From Arachidicoccus sp. (lineage in GTDB: Bacteria > Bacteroidota > Bacteroidia > Chitinophagales > Chitinophagaceae), in assembly GCA_028283605.1 (NCBI GenBank), contig JAPWKH010000011.1, forward strand, positions 17,399-81,398: a DNA stretch of 64,000 bases, read 5' to 3'. Under the pieces are notes generated by a model. The model was not told the origin of the DNA. It did no database searches and worked only from the letters and a program-made list of their open reading frames with translations. The translations under genes and the position numbers were made by a program. Below are positions 54,423 through 63,950 of this stretch, one piece after another. How positions within the stretch are numbered: position 1 is the stretch's first letter; each line of letters starts with the position of its first letter.

Positions 54423-55862
54423 CTGTTTTCCTTTACCTCTATCAATTTATATCGTCAGTCACTTCTCGATAAGAAGGTTTCTTGTATCGAAGCGGTACAA
54501 TATTATTTGTCACAAATAGAATCTAAGAAGCATCTAAACGCTTTTCTCGAAGTTTTTAGCGATGAAGCATTAGCGCGCGCCAAAGAATTAGATCAACAAA
54601 TTGCAGAAGGAAAATCCTTAGGCAAATTGCACGGTGTAGTAGTAGGCCTTAAAGATGTAATCAGTTACAAAAATCACCGGCTTTCCGCTTCTTCCAAAAT
54701 CCTTGAAAATTATACGGCAATTTACAACGCAACTGTTGTTGAAAAGCTGTTGGCCGAAGGCGCAATTATTATCGGCAGGCAAAATTGCGATGAGTTTGCG
54801 ATGGGCAGCAGTAACGAAAATTCAGCATTTGGCAATGTATTAAATGCAGCCGATAATGCACGTGTTCCCGGCGGTTCATCCGGCGGCTCGGCAGTTGCGG
54901 TACAAGCAGGTTTGTGTATGGTAAGTTTAGGAAGCGATACGGGCGGCTCGGTAAGGCAGCCTGCTGATTTTTGCGGTGTTGTCGGGTTAAAACCTTCGTA
55001 CGGAAGAGTTTCCCGTTACGGATTAATCGCTTATGCATCTTCATTTGATCAAATAGGTATTTTTTCAAAAACGGTTCAGGATGCCGCATTGGTTCTGGAA
55101 GTAATTGCGGGAGAAGACCAATATGACAGTACCGTAAGCAATGTGCCGGCGGAAACCTATAGTAAAAAAATTAACGAGGACAAAAAGTATAAGATTGCAT
55201 ATATCAAACAAACCCTTGAACATCCGTCGTTAAATAAAGAAATTAAAGAGCAGATATTTGCTTTTATTGACCGGCTGAAAAATGATGGTCATACCGTTGA
55301 GCCTATAGATTTTGAATATCTCGATTATATTGTTCCCACCTATTATGTGCTTACGACTGCAGAGGCATCTACCAACCTTTCTCGGTATGATGGCGTAAAA
55401 TTCGGTTACAGTTCCAAAATCAAATCGAGCAATTTAACAAACTTTTATAAGGAGAACAGAAGCCAAGCTTTTGGAAAAGAAGTGAAGAAAAGAATCATGC
55501 TTGGAACATTTGTGCTGAGTGCTTTATATTATGATTCCTATTTTACTAAAGCACAGCAGATTAGAAGGATTGTATCCGACAAAGCCACAGAGATTTTTCA
55601 AAAATACGATGCTATTGTTTCTCCAAATTCGCCCGTAACGGCATTTAAATTCGGAGACAAAAGCAATGATGCAACGGAAATGTATTTGGCGGATATTTAT
55701 ACTGTATTTGCAAACCTTGCCGGAATTCCGGGAATTTCCTTACCTTTGTTTAGATCGTCATTAGGAATGCCTTTCGGGCTGCAGATAATGACTGATAAAA
55801 TGAAAGAATTCGGGTTGCTGGATCTTTCAAATAAAATGGTGCAAATAGCCGGGAACTATTAA
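54423..55862 (+). CDS. gatA: Asp/Glu-tRNA amidotransferase subunit A, non-ATG start
   Basis: Amidase subunit generating ammonia for transamidation of Glu-tRNA-Gln or Asp-tRNA-Asn. The amidase signature is complete: VVGLKDVISYK (Lys), PGGSSGGSAVAVQAG and SLGSDTGGSVRQPADFCG (Ser-cisSer-Lys triad). Homology extends upstream of the first standard start (TTG at 54507) as FSFTSINLYRQSLLDKKVS and CIEAVQYYLSQIESK back to a CTG at 54423, with a stop at 54414. I start at this CTG, giving 479 residues, the usual size. With the TTG start the first helix would be lost. The start codon assignment is inference. Confidence 0.85.
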   Translation: MFSFTSINLYRQSLLDKKVSCIEAVQYYLSQIESKKHLNAFLEVFSDEALARAKELDQQIAEGKSLGKLHGVVVGLKDVISYKNHRLSASSKILENYTAIYNATVVEKLLAEGAIIIGRQNCDEFAMGSSNENSAFGNVLNAADNARVPGGSSGGSAVAVQAGLCMVSLGSDTGGSVRQPADFCGVVGLKPSYGRVSRYGLIAYASSFDQIGIFSKTVQDAALVLEVIAGEDQYDSTVSNVPAETYSKKINEDKKYKIAYIKQTLEHPSLNKEIKEQIFAFIDRLKNDGHTVEPIDFEYLDYIVPTYYVLTTAEASTNLSRYDGVKFGYSSKIKSSNLTNFYKENRSQAFGKEVKKRIMLGTFVLSALYYDSYFTKAQQIRRIVSDKATEIFQKYDAIVSPNSPVTAFKFGDKSNDATEMYLADIYTVFANLAGIPGISLPLFRSSLGMPFGLQIMTDKMKEFGLLDLSNKMVQIAGNY

Positions 55863-55964
55863 ATTTATTCTATTACATCCTGTTTTTCCCAAGCGCCGTA
55901 TATTGCAGAAATGTAATATGCAACTTAAAATGCAGACGCATTTTTTCTTAGAAAAGCCTTAATC

Positions 55965-57182
55965 ATGAAAATTGAAGAAGGTATTTTTATAACGAAAAAA
56001 AATAGAATGAAACACGTTTTATTTAAAGTTCTTCAAAAAAGAAATCCGGTTTTACATATATTGTTATTTGGCAGTCTTGCAATTTCTGTTATGTCTTTTA
56101 CCTACAAGCCTGTTGCGCCGGGAAAAGACAAGAAAACTGAAAAAAAGACGAATGCCAAATCCGGTCCTAAAGAATTTGCAACCTTGCTCCCTACTACACA
56201 GCCTGTAACGCTTGATCCAAAAACAGAATCTGTTGATGAAAATATTGGAAAATCAACTAAATATTCTTCTGAAGTTAAAGTAGCGCTGAATCCAAAAGTT
56301 AAGGATTTCGCTGATGATTATATTAATCATGAATCAACCGATTTGACTCGGATGAAAACCTGGGCAAAACCCATTTTTAAATTAATGGATGGCATTCTTT
56401 CAGATTATGAATTGCCTACTCAATTAAAATATTTAGCAGTTATAGAAAGCAGCCTTAAGCGAAATACTCGTATGAGTTCCGGAGCTACCGGTCCGTGGCA
56501 GCTGATGCACGATGAAGGTATCCGTTACGGCCTTATTAAAAATGGCCATGATTACAGAACTGACTATGCAAAAAGCACAGAAGCGGCTGCAAAATTATTA
56601 ACCTCTTTGTATAATAATTATCATGATTGGCTGCTTACCATTGCTGCTTATAATGCAGGAATTGGCCGTGTAAATAAGGCAATTGACCAGGCTGGAAGCG
56701 ATGATTTTTGGAAAGTTCAATATTATTTGCCTACGGAAACCCGCAATCACGTAAAGAAATTTATAAGCACACATTATTTTTTTGAAGGTACCGGCGGTAC
56801 TACTACCATGAGTGCAAAAGAAACGAAAAACTATAAAGATAATATCCGCGACAATTCATCAAACACAACAGACAATGACGATGCAAGTGAAGTGGAGCTT
56901 ACCAATGATAATAATATTGTACGCATCCGGGGATATTACAATGAAGACGCTATTTGTAAAGCGCTAAATATGAATAAAGCTGCTTTTGAAAAACAAAACC
57001 CTGATTTTAATAAAAAAATTGCAAGCGGAAAATTTTATGATCTACACTTGGAAGATTATAAAATAAAAGAATTTGTAAGCAAAAAAGATGATATTTTGCA
57101 ACAAAGTTTTAATCAGTTATTAGGAGATTCCGGGAAAGCTACTGATGATATTTCAAGTTCAAGAACTTCTATTGACAGATAA
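55965..57182 (+). CDS. Lytic transglycosylase (MltD-like, SLT domain)
   Basis: Murein-cleaving enzyme of 405 residues. The N-terminus has a second ATG (56007, MKHVLFKVLQKRNPVLHILL) that gives a better signal anchor, so the true start is uncertain. The SLT domain spans about residues 130-270: LKYLAVIESSLKRNTRMSSGATGPWQLM with catalytic Glu, and LTIAAYNAGIGRVNKAI. A C-terminal region (IVRIRGYYNEDAICKALNMN) looks like a degenerate carbohydrate-binding repeat. It acts in the periplasm. Confidence 0.88.
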   Translation: MKIEEGIFITKKNRMKHVLFKVLQKRNPVLHILLFGSLAISVMSFTYKPVAPGKDKKTEKKTNAKSGPKEFATLLPTTQPVTLDPKTESVDENIGKSTKYSSEVKVALNPKVKDFADDYINHESTDLTRMKTWAKPIFKLMDGILSDYELPTQLKYLAVIESSLKRNTRMSSGATGPWQLMHDEGIRYGLIKNGHDYRTDYAKSTEAAAKLLTSLYNNYHDWLLTIAAYNAGIGRVNKAIDQAGSDDFWKVQYYLPTETRNHVKKFISTHYFFEGTGGTTTMSAKETKNYKDNIRDNSSNTTDNDDASEVELTNDNNIVRIRGYYNEDAICKALNMNKAAFEKQNPDFNKKIASGKFYDLHLEDYKIKEFVSKKDDILQQSFNQLLGDSGKATDDISSSRTSIDR

Positions 57183-57183
57183 T

Positions 57184-57205
57184 TTTTCCAATTCTTTTTG
57201 GAAAA
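57184..57205. terminator. Weak hairpin between convergent genes
   Basis: TTTTCCA and TGGAAAA pair around an eight-base loop immediately after the transglycosylase stop. It is weak but placed between convergent genes. Confidence 0.35.
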
Positions 57206-57248
57206 TATTTACTATCGTATCATTTATTCCCCAGTAATACTTAGCTTA

Positions 57249-58046
57249 TCAATTGTGGAATGAATCTCCGGCAAGTACAGACGATGAATCAAATTGCTCA
57301 GCCAAATCAATCTCATTATTCCTGAAGTGATATTCTTCTAATTGCTTTGTGTGTTTGCTGCTTAATACACTGTGTAAAGCGTTCACATGTTTCAGATGAT
57401 GAATGTCCGATCCGCAAAATTCATACATATTTTTCCCAAGTAAATACTCCGCAGTCTTTTTGACAGACTTGCCGTAATATCCGGAGAATGCTATTGTGTT
57501 TAATTGAAACAGGCAACCTTTATTTTTAAGTTCATTGTATTTGTCCAAATTATTATGGTAAAAGCTGTAGCGTTCCGGATGCGCTAAAATTGGCTTGTAT
57601 CCATGAGTCTGCAAAGCAAATATTGCAATGTCCAAGTAAGGTGATTCTACAAGATAGGACATTTCAACCAGCACATAATTATCAAAAAGCGGAAGCAGTT
57701 GTTCTTCTTTTGCAAGGTTTACAAAGTTTCCGTCAATCATATATTCGGCGGCAGCATCAATTTTTATATTAATACCCAATTTTGCAAGTTTTTCACGGAG
57801 CTGATCGCGCTTTGCGAATATTGTTTCTTTGGAATTGGGATAAATATCTTCGCTTATGTGTGGCGTGGCAATCATTTTTTTGTAACCATGATGATACATT
57901 TCTTTTATCAATTTGATACTATCTTCAATTGTTTCCGCTCCGTCGTCGATTCCGGGTATTATATGGGAATGTATATCTGTTTGAATAAAATCCCAGTTGG
58001 ATATTTTGTCAGCTTTCTTTTTAAGAAAATTAAACATACGCCACAT
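57249..58046 (-). CDS. CpsB/YwqE-like PHP-domain tyrosine phosphatase
   Basis: Manganese-dependent PHP-fold phosphatase of 265 residues. The metal motifs are TDIHSHIIPGIDDG at about residue 27, ATPHISEDIYPNS, LAHPERYSFYH and CGSDIHHLKHV. Relatives dephosphorylate bacterial tyrosine kinases controlling capsule or exopolysaccharide. No kinase or polysaccharide genes lie next to it here. A second ATG three codons in is equally plausible as start. Confidence 0.9.
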   Translation of the reverse strand: MWRMFNFLKKKADKISNWDFIQTDIHSHIIPGIDDGAETIEDSIKLIKEMYHHGYKKMIATPHISEDIYPNSKETIFAKRDQLREKLAKLGINIKIDAAAEYMIDGNFVNLAKEEQLLPLFDNYVLVEMSYLVESPYLDIAIFALQTHGYKPILAHPERYSFYHNNLDKYNELKNKGCLFQLNTIAFSGYYGKSVKKTAEYLLGKNMYEFCGSDIHHLKHVNALHSVLSSKHTKQLEEYHFRNNEIDLAEQFDSSSVLAGDSFHN

Positions 58047-58122
58047 TTTTCTTTAGAAATATATTCACTTCTCTTAAACGATTATTTCGGAACAATTGTA
58101 ACAACTTAGACATTATTCCGTA

Positions 58123-59172
58123 TTAAAGAATTAACATCGCATCGCCGTAGGTGAAAAAGTTATATTTTTCTTTTATCGCAATTTTATATGCTTCCATTGC
58201 CAAATCGTAACCTGCAAAAGCGCAAGCCATAATGAGTAAACTTGTCTTGGGCAAATGGAAATTGGTAATTAAACTGTCGGCAATATTAAAATCGTAAGGC
58301 GGATGTATGAAAGTATTTGTCCAGCCTTCGCTCGGCTTTAAAAAACCTTCCGCCGTAAAACTGCTTTCCAAGGCGCGCATCGTAGTAGTACCCACAGAAC
58401 AAATACGATGATGTGTTTCTTTGGCCTTATTTACTATACGGCAAGTATCTTCGTCTATACGATAATATTCCGCATCCATTTTATGTTTGCTCAAATCTTC
58501 AACCTCGATCGGGCGAAAAGTGCCCAAACTTGTGTGTAAAGTTAGTTCCGCAAATTTTATGCCTTGAATTTCCAGTCTTTTAATTAATTCTTTACTGAAA
58601 TGCAAACCGGCAGTAGGTGCAGCGACTGCTCCTTCATATTTTGCATATACGGTTTGATAGCGTTCTTTATCTTCTTCAGTGGGTTTGCGCTTGATGTATT
58701 TTGGCAACGGCGTTTCTCCCATAAATTCCAGCATGTTTCTAAAACTATCTTCATCGCTGTCCCAAAGAAAACGAATGGTTCTGCCTCGGCTTGTAGTATT
58801 GTCAATTACTTCCGCAACCAATTCGTCATTATCGCCGAAATATAATTTATTGCCAACGCGTATTTTGCGTGCCGGATCAACAATTACGTCCCAAAGGCGG
58901 TTTTGCTTGTTTAATTCACGCAGTAAAAATACTTCGATTTTTGCACCTGTTTTTTCCTTACGCCCGTACATACGCGCGGGAAAAACTTTAGTGTTATTCA
59001 CTACAAAAACATCTTTATCGTCAAAGTATTCGATTACATCTTTAAAATGCCTGTGTTCGATTTTGCCTGTTTTTCTTTCAACAACCATCAACCGGCTGTC
59101 TTCGCGGCGTTTAGAAGGATTTTGTGCGATTAAATTCAACGGGAGATCAAAGCGAAATTGGGATAATTTCAT
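58123..59172 (-). CDS. queA: S-adenosylmethionine:tRNA ribosyltransferase-isomerase QueA
   Basis: Transfers and isomerises the ribosyl moiety of SAM onto preQ1-tRNA in queuosine synthesis. The 349 residues include [72 protein letters not shown] and [17 protein letters not shown]. The length is canonical. It is a single gene. Confidence 0.97.
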   Translation of the reverse strand: MKLSQFRFDLPLNLIAQNPSKRREDSRLMVVERKTGKIEHRHFKDVIEYFDDKDVFVVNNTKVFPARMYGRKEKTGAKIEVFLLRELNKQNRLWDVIVDPARKIRVGNKLYFGDNDELVAEVIDNTTSRGRTIRFLWDSDEDSFRNMLEFMGETPLPKYIKRKPTEEDKERYQTVYAKYEGAVAAPTAGLHFSKELIKRLEIQGIKFAELTLHTSLGTFRPIEVEDLSKHKMDAEYYRIDEDTCRIVNKAKETHHRICSVGTTTMRALESSFTAEGFLKPSEGWTNTFIHPPYDFNIADSLITNFHLPKTSLLIMACAFAGYDLAMEAYKIAIKEKYNFFTYGDAMLIL

Positions 59173-59270
59173 AAATAATTACTGTGTTTCGGGCACTTTC
59201 TTATTCCCTTTTCGGGTTAAAATTGTGTCTATTAATTTTGATTAAAAATTTTAATAGCCCACATCTATTC

Positions 59271-59313
59271 AGGCGACGCCTTACGGGGCGACCAAATGAT
59301 GTTACGGCATCAT
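59271..59313. repeat. Paired REP-like hairpins with identical TTACGG loops
   Basis: CGCC TTACGG GGCG and ATGATG TTACGG CATCAT follow each other within 40 bases. The shared hexaloop with different stems resembles palindromic repeat units. The rest of the 237-base gap is AT-rich and gene-free. Confidence 0.5.
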
Positions 59314-59409
59314 TATTTGAACCCGCAAAGATACGTTGCTATTATTAATTCTTATAATAATTTTTTGTAAAATGTATTGATAATTTGATTTCAGTTTGAA
59401 AACTAATAA

Positions 59410-62079
59410 TCAATGAAAATTAAATTTTACTGTAAATATTGCTTGTCTTGGCCTGATAATGTAAAACAGTGTGTTGGTCTGAATGTTATTTATATCCACT
59501 TCCTTGTAATGCGTTTTATGCAAAATATTAGTAATCTTTAATTCAAAATCAATCTTTCTCTTTTTTAAAGTGTATTGATATGCGGCGTCTACAAAAATAT
59601 TTTTGAAAGAATTTTTATCGTAAAAATAATCTGAATTATTAAAAATGAAATTAATACTATTATTGTCATTCGGAAAGAAGAACGCAGATAAATTTTGGCT
59701 TAAGCTTTTTGATATTGATTTTGCCTCATTTTGGTTTCTATCGGTTAATGATAAACTTATGCTATAATCAACGCTTAAACATGATATCATGCTATTATTT
59801 AATTTTAAGCCATAAGACTGTGTCTTTGAGAGAACATGCGTATAAGCATTATTTAATATCAGACTCGATTTATTTGTATAATAGCTATACAATACCGAAA
59901 AATTGGTTTTTGCTTTATAGAAATATTTACCGAAATTAAAATTGATATTGTTGGAAACTGAAACATTACTACTGTCCAGTGTCGATAATATCTGCTGTCC
60001 GTTACCCAGGACCTGTTGGGATACTGTAAGATTATTTTTATTGTTGTTATAAGAATATGAAACCGTCGCAAAAATTGATTTAAGCGGATTGGCATAGGCA
60101 ACAGAAGAATTATAATTTATACTTCGGGTTTGTGATATTCTTGGTGCGGAAAAATCAAAGTCGAGTGCATTAAAAATGGGCTGAATATACAGGCTTTTTA
60201 TATCGGAAAACTGATATTGAACAGAGCCGTTTTGAATAAATGATAAATTATTAGCAAAGTCATATTTGAAATATAATTCAGGTTCAAAAGTCGGTTTTGA
60301 AAGTGATTGATTAAACACATTTAGATTGTCTGAAGCATGCAGGTTGTTTTCTTTTAATGGCAAAGAAAGATTTGCTTTTACTTTTTGACTTTCATAGCTT
60401 AAGCCTGCTTTTGCATATATTATTGTTAAGATATATTTCAGACGATTAGTATCGGTGGCGTTATGTGGAATGTTTGAAGTGTTATCCGCATATAAAATAG
60501 AATTTAGCCAGTCACTTTGTACATCTGCACCAATAGTTGGTACAAGCGTAAACTTTCCAAAGGTATAAGTTACGGTTGCACTATTCTTTGTCGAAAATGT
60601 CTTCAATAAAAAATGCTGTGCTAATTCATTTGCTGTTGCCAAGGATGTATCGTTGAAAGAAAGTCCTGATAAAGGAGTTACCACATAAGTTTGCTTATCG
60701 TTTACATAATTGATAAATGATTTTATATTTAACAGATGTATTTTTTTCTTGTCAAATGGAACGATGCCGCTGAAAGAATTCTGAAAAGAATATCCGGGAG
60801 AATTTAAACGCTGACTCATAGGTAAATTATTTATTACAATATTGCCATCGGTACTATTATTGTCAAGCGCAAATTCCACATCATCCTTGAAAAACAAATT
60901 ATCGGTATTTTGGGTAAGAGTAAATTTCGTATCGAAATGGTTTGTATATAATTTGCTTTTGCTGACTCTTGAATAGTTTATACCATTGTTTGAAGAAGAA
61001 CCTATAATTGTCGTATTTTCCATTCCGTTTTCTTTCGAAATATCGTGTGTATAATTGCTGTTGATATTGAGCGTTATGTTTTTTGAGATATTGGTAAGCG
61101 CATTTCCCGAAAAAGATTGTGTATTGTTGAATAAATATTTGTTCATTTTTATATACGAGGGAATCGAAACTTTTGCAATGTTTAGAGTCTGTCCTGTTAT
61201 GTTTTGTTCTTCCTCACCTTCGTAGCTGTTAATCAGAAAATTGCTTTTTATATCTGATAGCAAATCTTCTCCGTTGTTGTTCATTTTATAATCGACAAGG
61301 TATTGATATTTCTTTGAGAAAAGCATCGGTGTTATTTTAGTATTCCAGATAAAAGGACTTCCACCTGCGCCTATTTCGGCTCTTCCGGAAACGGAAACGC
61401 CGTTTTTTAATTTTATATTTAATGCCGGTTGCCCGGTAGCTATTCTGCCTTGAAGCAATTTTACAGGCTGATGGTTTTGATATATTTGCACCTGGTCAAC
61501 ATCCGTATTGGGCATAGCATTCGTGATTAAGCCGTACCTGCCCTGCATTAAATCTTTTCCCTCGACATAAAATTTATTGATAGGCACACCTTGGTAACGA
61601 ACAGTACCGTTATCATCTACCTGAATACCGGGGATTTTTTTCAGCACATCGCCAAGTGTACGGTCTTGTTTTGCGGCAAAGGCATTCAGGTTATAATTGA
61701 TGGTATCGCCTTTTTGAGTAATAAACGTAGACGTTTTTACAGTGATATCTTTTAACGTAGTAGCTGTTTCTTCAGCAATTATTTTTAGCGATTGGGTTTT
61801 GTTTCGCAACTTGTAAGTTTTGGTTGCAAAGTTTACATTCCTCATTTCCAGCAATATAGAATCAAGAGAAGTATTGAAACAAACTGAAAAATTGCCTTGG
61901 TTATTGACTAATGTATAAGCGATTATACTGCTGTCTTGCGGATTTTTGACGATGATATTTCCATAGCCTATGAGAGAATTATTTTTTGATATTACCGAAC
62001 CGGTAACAATAGTTTGCGCATATAAAAAACAAGGCGCTATTGTTACAATACATAATAGCGCCTTACTTACTGATTTAAT
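59410..62079 (-). CDS. TonB-dependent-receptor-like outer membrane barrel, non-ATG start
   Basis: Large outer-membrane protein with a carboxypeptidase-regulatory-like N-terminus, a plug (KDITVKTSTFITQKGDTINYN, GDVLKKIPGIQVDDNGTVRYQG, NKFYVEGKDLMQG) and a long barrel ending VKFNFH. The first standard start (TTG, base 61854) would omit the signal. The same frame upstream encodes KSVSKALLCIVTIAPCFLYAQ and the first beta domain, reaching an ATT at 62079 with no ATG/GTG/TTG. I extend to that ATT (889 residues) as the likely original start. It follows the GLPGLI gene by 28 bases and forms a pair with it, as is common in Bacteroidota. Confidence 0.8.
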   Translation of the reverse strand: MKSVSKALLCIVTIAPCFLYAQTIVTGSVISKNNSLIGYGNIIVKNPQDSSIIAYTLVNNQGNFSVCFNTSLDSILLEMRNVNFATKTYKLRNKTQSLKIIAEETATTLKDITVKTSTFITQKGDTINYNLNAFAAKQDRTLGDVLKKIPGIQVDDNGTVRYQGVPINKFYVEGKDLMQGRYGLITNAMPNTDVDQVQIYQNHQPVKLLQGRIATGQPALNIKLKNGVSVSGRAEIGAGGSPFIWNTKITPMLFSKKYQYLVDYKMNNNGEDLLSDIKSNFLINSYEGEEEQNITGQTLNIAKVSIPSYIKMNKYLFNNTQSFSGNALTNISKNITLNINSNYTHDISKENGMENTTIIGSSSNNGINYSRVSKSKLYTNHFDTKFTLTQNTDNLFFKDDVEFALDNNSTDGNIVINNLPMSQRLNSPGYSFQNSFSGIVPFDKKKIHLLNIKSFINYVNDKQTYVVTPLSGLSFNDTSLATANELAQHFLLKTFSTKNSATVTYTFGKFTLVPTIGADVQSDWLNSILYADNTSNIPHNATDTNRLKYILTIIYAKAGLSYESQKVKANLSLPLKENNLHASDNLNVFNQSLSKPTFEPELYFKYDFANNLSFIQNGSVQYQFSDIKSLYIQPIFNALDFDFSAPRISQTRSINYNSSVAYANPLKSIFATVSYSYNNNKNNLTVSQQVLGNGQQILSTLDSSNVSVSNNINFNFGKYFYKAKTNFSVLYSYYTNKSSLILNNAYTHVLSKTQSYGLKLNNSMISCLSVDYSISLSLTDRNQNEAKSISKSLSQNLSAFFFPNDNNSINFIFNNSDYFYDKNSFKNIFVDAAYQYTLKKRKIDFELKITNILHKTHYKEVDINNIQTNTLFYIIRPRQAIFTVKFNFH
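62031..62064. promoter_or_regulatory. Perfect 10-bp hairpin at the start of the barrel gene
   Basis: AAGGCGCTAT and ATAGCGCCTT pair around a 14-base loop. The stem covers the signal-peptide codons of the barrel gene (about codons 6-16) just after its presumed start, so it could affect translation of this mRNA. Confidence 0.45.
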
Positions 62080-62107
62080 ATTATATCTTGTTTTTGTTCG
62101 AATAAGA

Positions 62108-62944
62108 TTATGGTTTTAATTCTATGGGGTTATTTTCCTTCAGTTTTTTTTTCTTTAGCATTTCTTCTGCCTTGGCTTGCATTTCCGGTGTCATGCTATT
62201 AATTGCACTATTAAACATGGCAGTAGTGTAATGGTAACGATTGAATAATTCTAAATATTTTTCTTTTGTCACACGGGTAGGGTTAGAGTAATATTGAGTA
62301 GGCATTATAGTTGAATGCTTACGTATAGAACGTAATTCGTAAAGATAATCTTCTTTAGAATCTTCAATTTTAAAAATTAATCCAGGTAACCCAAAAAATT
62401 TATAAGGACCAAATGGCATAGGATATTCAGTTGAAAACCACACAATCCAATGTCTGCCAAATAAATCTTCCTCCGCCTTCGTGCATTTTATGCCGTTAAT
62501 AGTTTTGTACTCCTTGTTTATTTTCCATGAATGAAAAATAAATTCTAAATATTCAAGATGTATGGGTTCATCCAAAAGAAAATCATTGGAAACAGCAACT
62601 GTTTTTTTATTTATATCAGTAATTAAAAATTCTGGAAAGTTTGATCTATACTTCAAAATTGATGAGGTATTTATATCTTTTCGAGAATTATTTTGTTTAT
62701 CAGTTCGCATTGCACTATCTCTAAGAATAATATTATTTGCTTGAAATGCAGATTGATTCTCATTAAATGATAACACAAAAGATTCTTCTCTATATTGATT
62801 ATTTGTAGAATCTAATCTATATTTCAAATCGTAAGTAGCTATCCAAGTATATTTATTACTATCTTTTTTCTGACCGTAAATTTCCATGCAGATAATTAAT
62901 TGAATACAAAAAATTATTATTGACAATAATTGTTTATTTCTCAT
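62108..62944 (-). CDS. GLPGLI family exported protein
   Basis: The 278-residue protein has a signal peptide (MRNKQLLSIIIFCIQLIICM, then EIYGQ) and the diagnostic FGLPGLIFKIEDSKEDYLYE near residue 185, preceded by WIVWFSTEYPMPFGPYKF. It ends in a Lys-rich tail. Function is unknown; members are often paired with a TonB-type barrel, as here, where the barrel gene follows. Confidence 0.9.
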   Translation of the reverse strand: MRNKQLLSIIIFCIQLIICMEIYGQKKDSNKYTWIATYDLKYRLDSTNNQYREESFVLSFNENQSAFQANNIILRDSAMRTDKQNNSRKDINTSSILKYRSNFPEFLITDINKKTVAVSNDFLLDEPIHLEYLEFIFHSWKINKEYKTINGIKCTKAEEDLFGRHWIVWFSTEYPMPFGPYKFFGLPGLIFKIEDSKEDYLYELRSIRKHSTIMPTQYYSNPTRVTKEKYLELFNRYHYTTAMFNSAINSMTPEMQAKAEEMLKKKKLKENNPIELKP

Positions 62945-63206
62945 TCCAAATTAGAATAAATTAATTGAATATTAAAGAAGTAGTTTTTTAATGTTATTAA
63001 ATATTATCTTCAATATGAAATTCATTAAATTGCACAGTAATTGGTAATGCAACTCTCTAAAACACAAACGGGTTCACCTGTATACACCTAGTAATTTTTT
63101 TTATTTTACAAATTAGAAAATAATCACATTTGTTCGTGTATATTTTTCGCCGTTAGATGAAATTTTATATGATATTTAAGTTAAAACAAAGAAAAAACTT
63201 TCTTAA

Positions 63207-63515
63207 TTAATCTTGCTCAAGATAAAATGGACCGCTATCACCACAATCTAAGATTTCATAGAATTCGGCAAACACATACTCTTCCTGACTACTTAATGGA
63301 TAAGGAACAATAAGGGAGCGTGTAGTGTGACATGTTGTATGAAACCTATATTCATATTCATCAAGAATATCATAATTCCATAAATTAAAGTCTACTTTAT
63401 TTTCTTGCACAATCTTCTGAAAGTTATCTTCTTGTGCATTAAAATTATTAGTAGTAGACTTGCTTGTTGTAGCTATAGCTAATAACATAAAAAATACTAA
63501 AATAATCTTTTTCAT
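63207..63515 (-). CDS. Small exported protein of unknown function
   Basis: The 102-residue ORF starts MKKIILVFFMLLAIATTSKS, a signal peptide, and continues with a hydrophilic acidic protein (FYEILDCGDSGPFYLEQD at the end) holding two Cys. No family was recognised. A and T-rich gaps of 262 and about 200 bases flank it, so it stands alone. Confidence 0.6.
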   Translation of the reverse strand: MKKIILVFFMLLAIATTSKSTTNNFNAQEDNFQKIVQENKVDFNLWNYDILDEYEYRFHTTCHTTRSLIVPYPLSSQEEYVFAEFYEILDCGDSGPFYLEQD

Positions 63516-63722
63516 TGTTTTTATTTTTTTGTTAAAAATTTTGCTTCATTCTCAATATAGAAAATACTAAATTATCCGATTGCTATAAGACAATATAAAT
63601 TTACTCTATCTCTCCTTATATAATTAAATATTTTAGGAATAAATTTGTTCCGATTTTGGAACATCGTAAAATAAATGTTACTTTTATTGACTCTTAATTC
63701 TTGTAGTTTAAACTGGTCAATT

Positions 63723-63950
63723 ATGAGCTATAATATATATAGGCTTATAGGTGCAAAGTTGCAATGTGAGCGTACAAGAAAAGGAATCAAGCAAGAATAT
63801 ATTGCTAAGCAATTAAAAACAAATCGTACAAAAATCTCTAAAATAGAAAACGGATCGGTTAAAATTTCAATTTCCGTTTTATTAATTTATTGCAAGATTT
63901 TAGAATTATCTCTACCCGAATTGTTTACAGATATTGATAAATATTTTTAG
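63723..63950 (+). CDS. XRE-type helix-turn-helix regulator
   Basis: I start at the ATG giving MSYNIYRLIGAKLQCERTRK; the ORF is open 16 codons further up but that part is not conserved-looking. The 75 residues are a single HTH_3 domain (GIKQEYIAKQLKTNRTKISKIENG, in two parts) with a short C-terminal helix. Likely a small DNA-binding repressor. Its last base overlaps the stop of the convergent gene at the window end. Confidence 0.85.
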   Translation: MSYNIYRLIGAKLQCERTRKGIKQEYIAKQLKTNRTKISKIENGSVKISISVLLIYCKILELSLPELFTDIDKYF

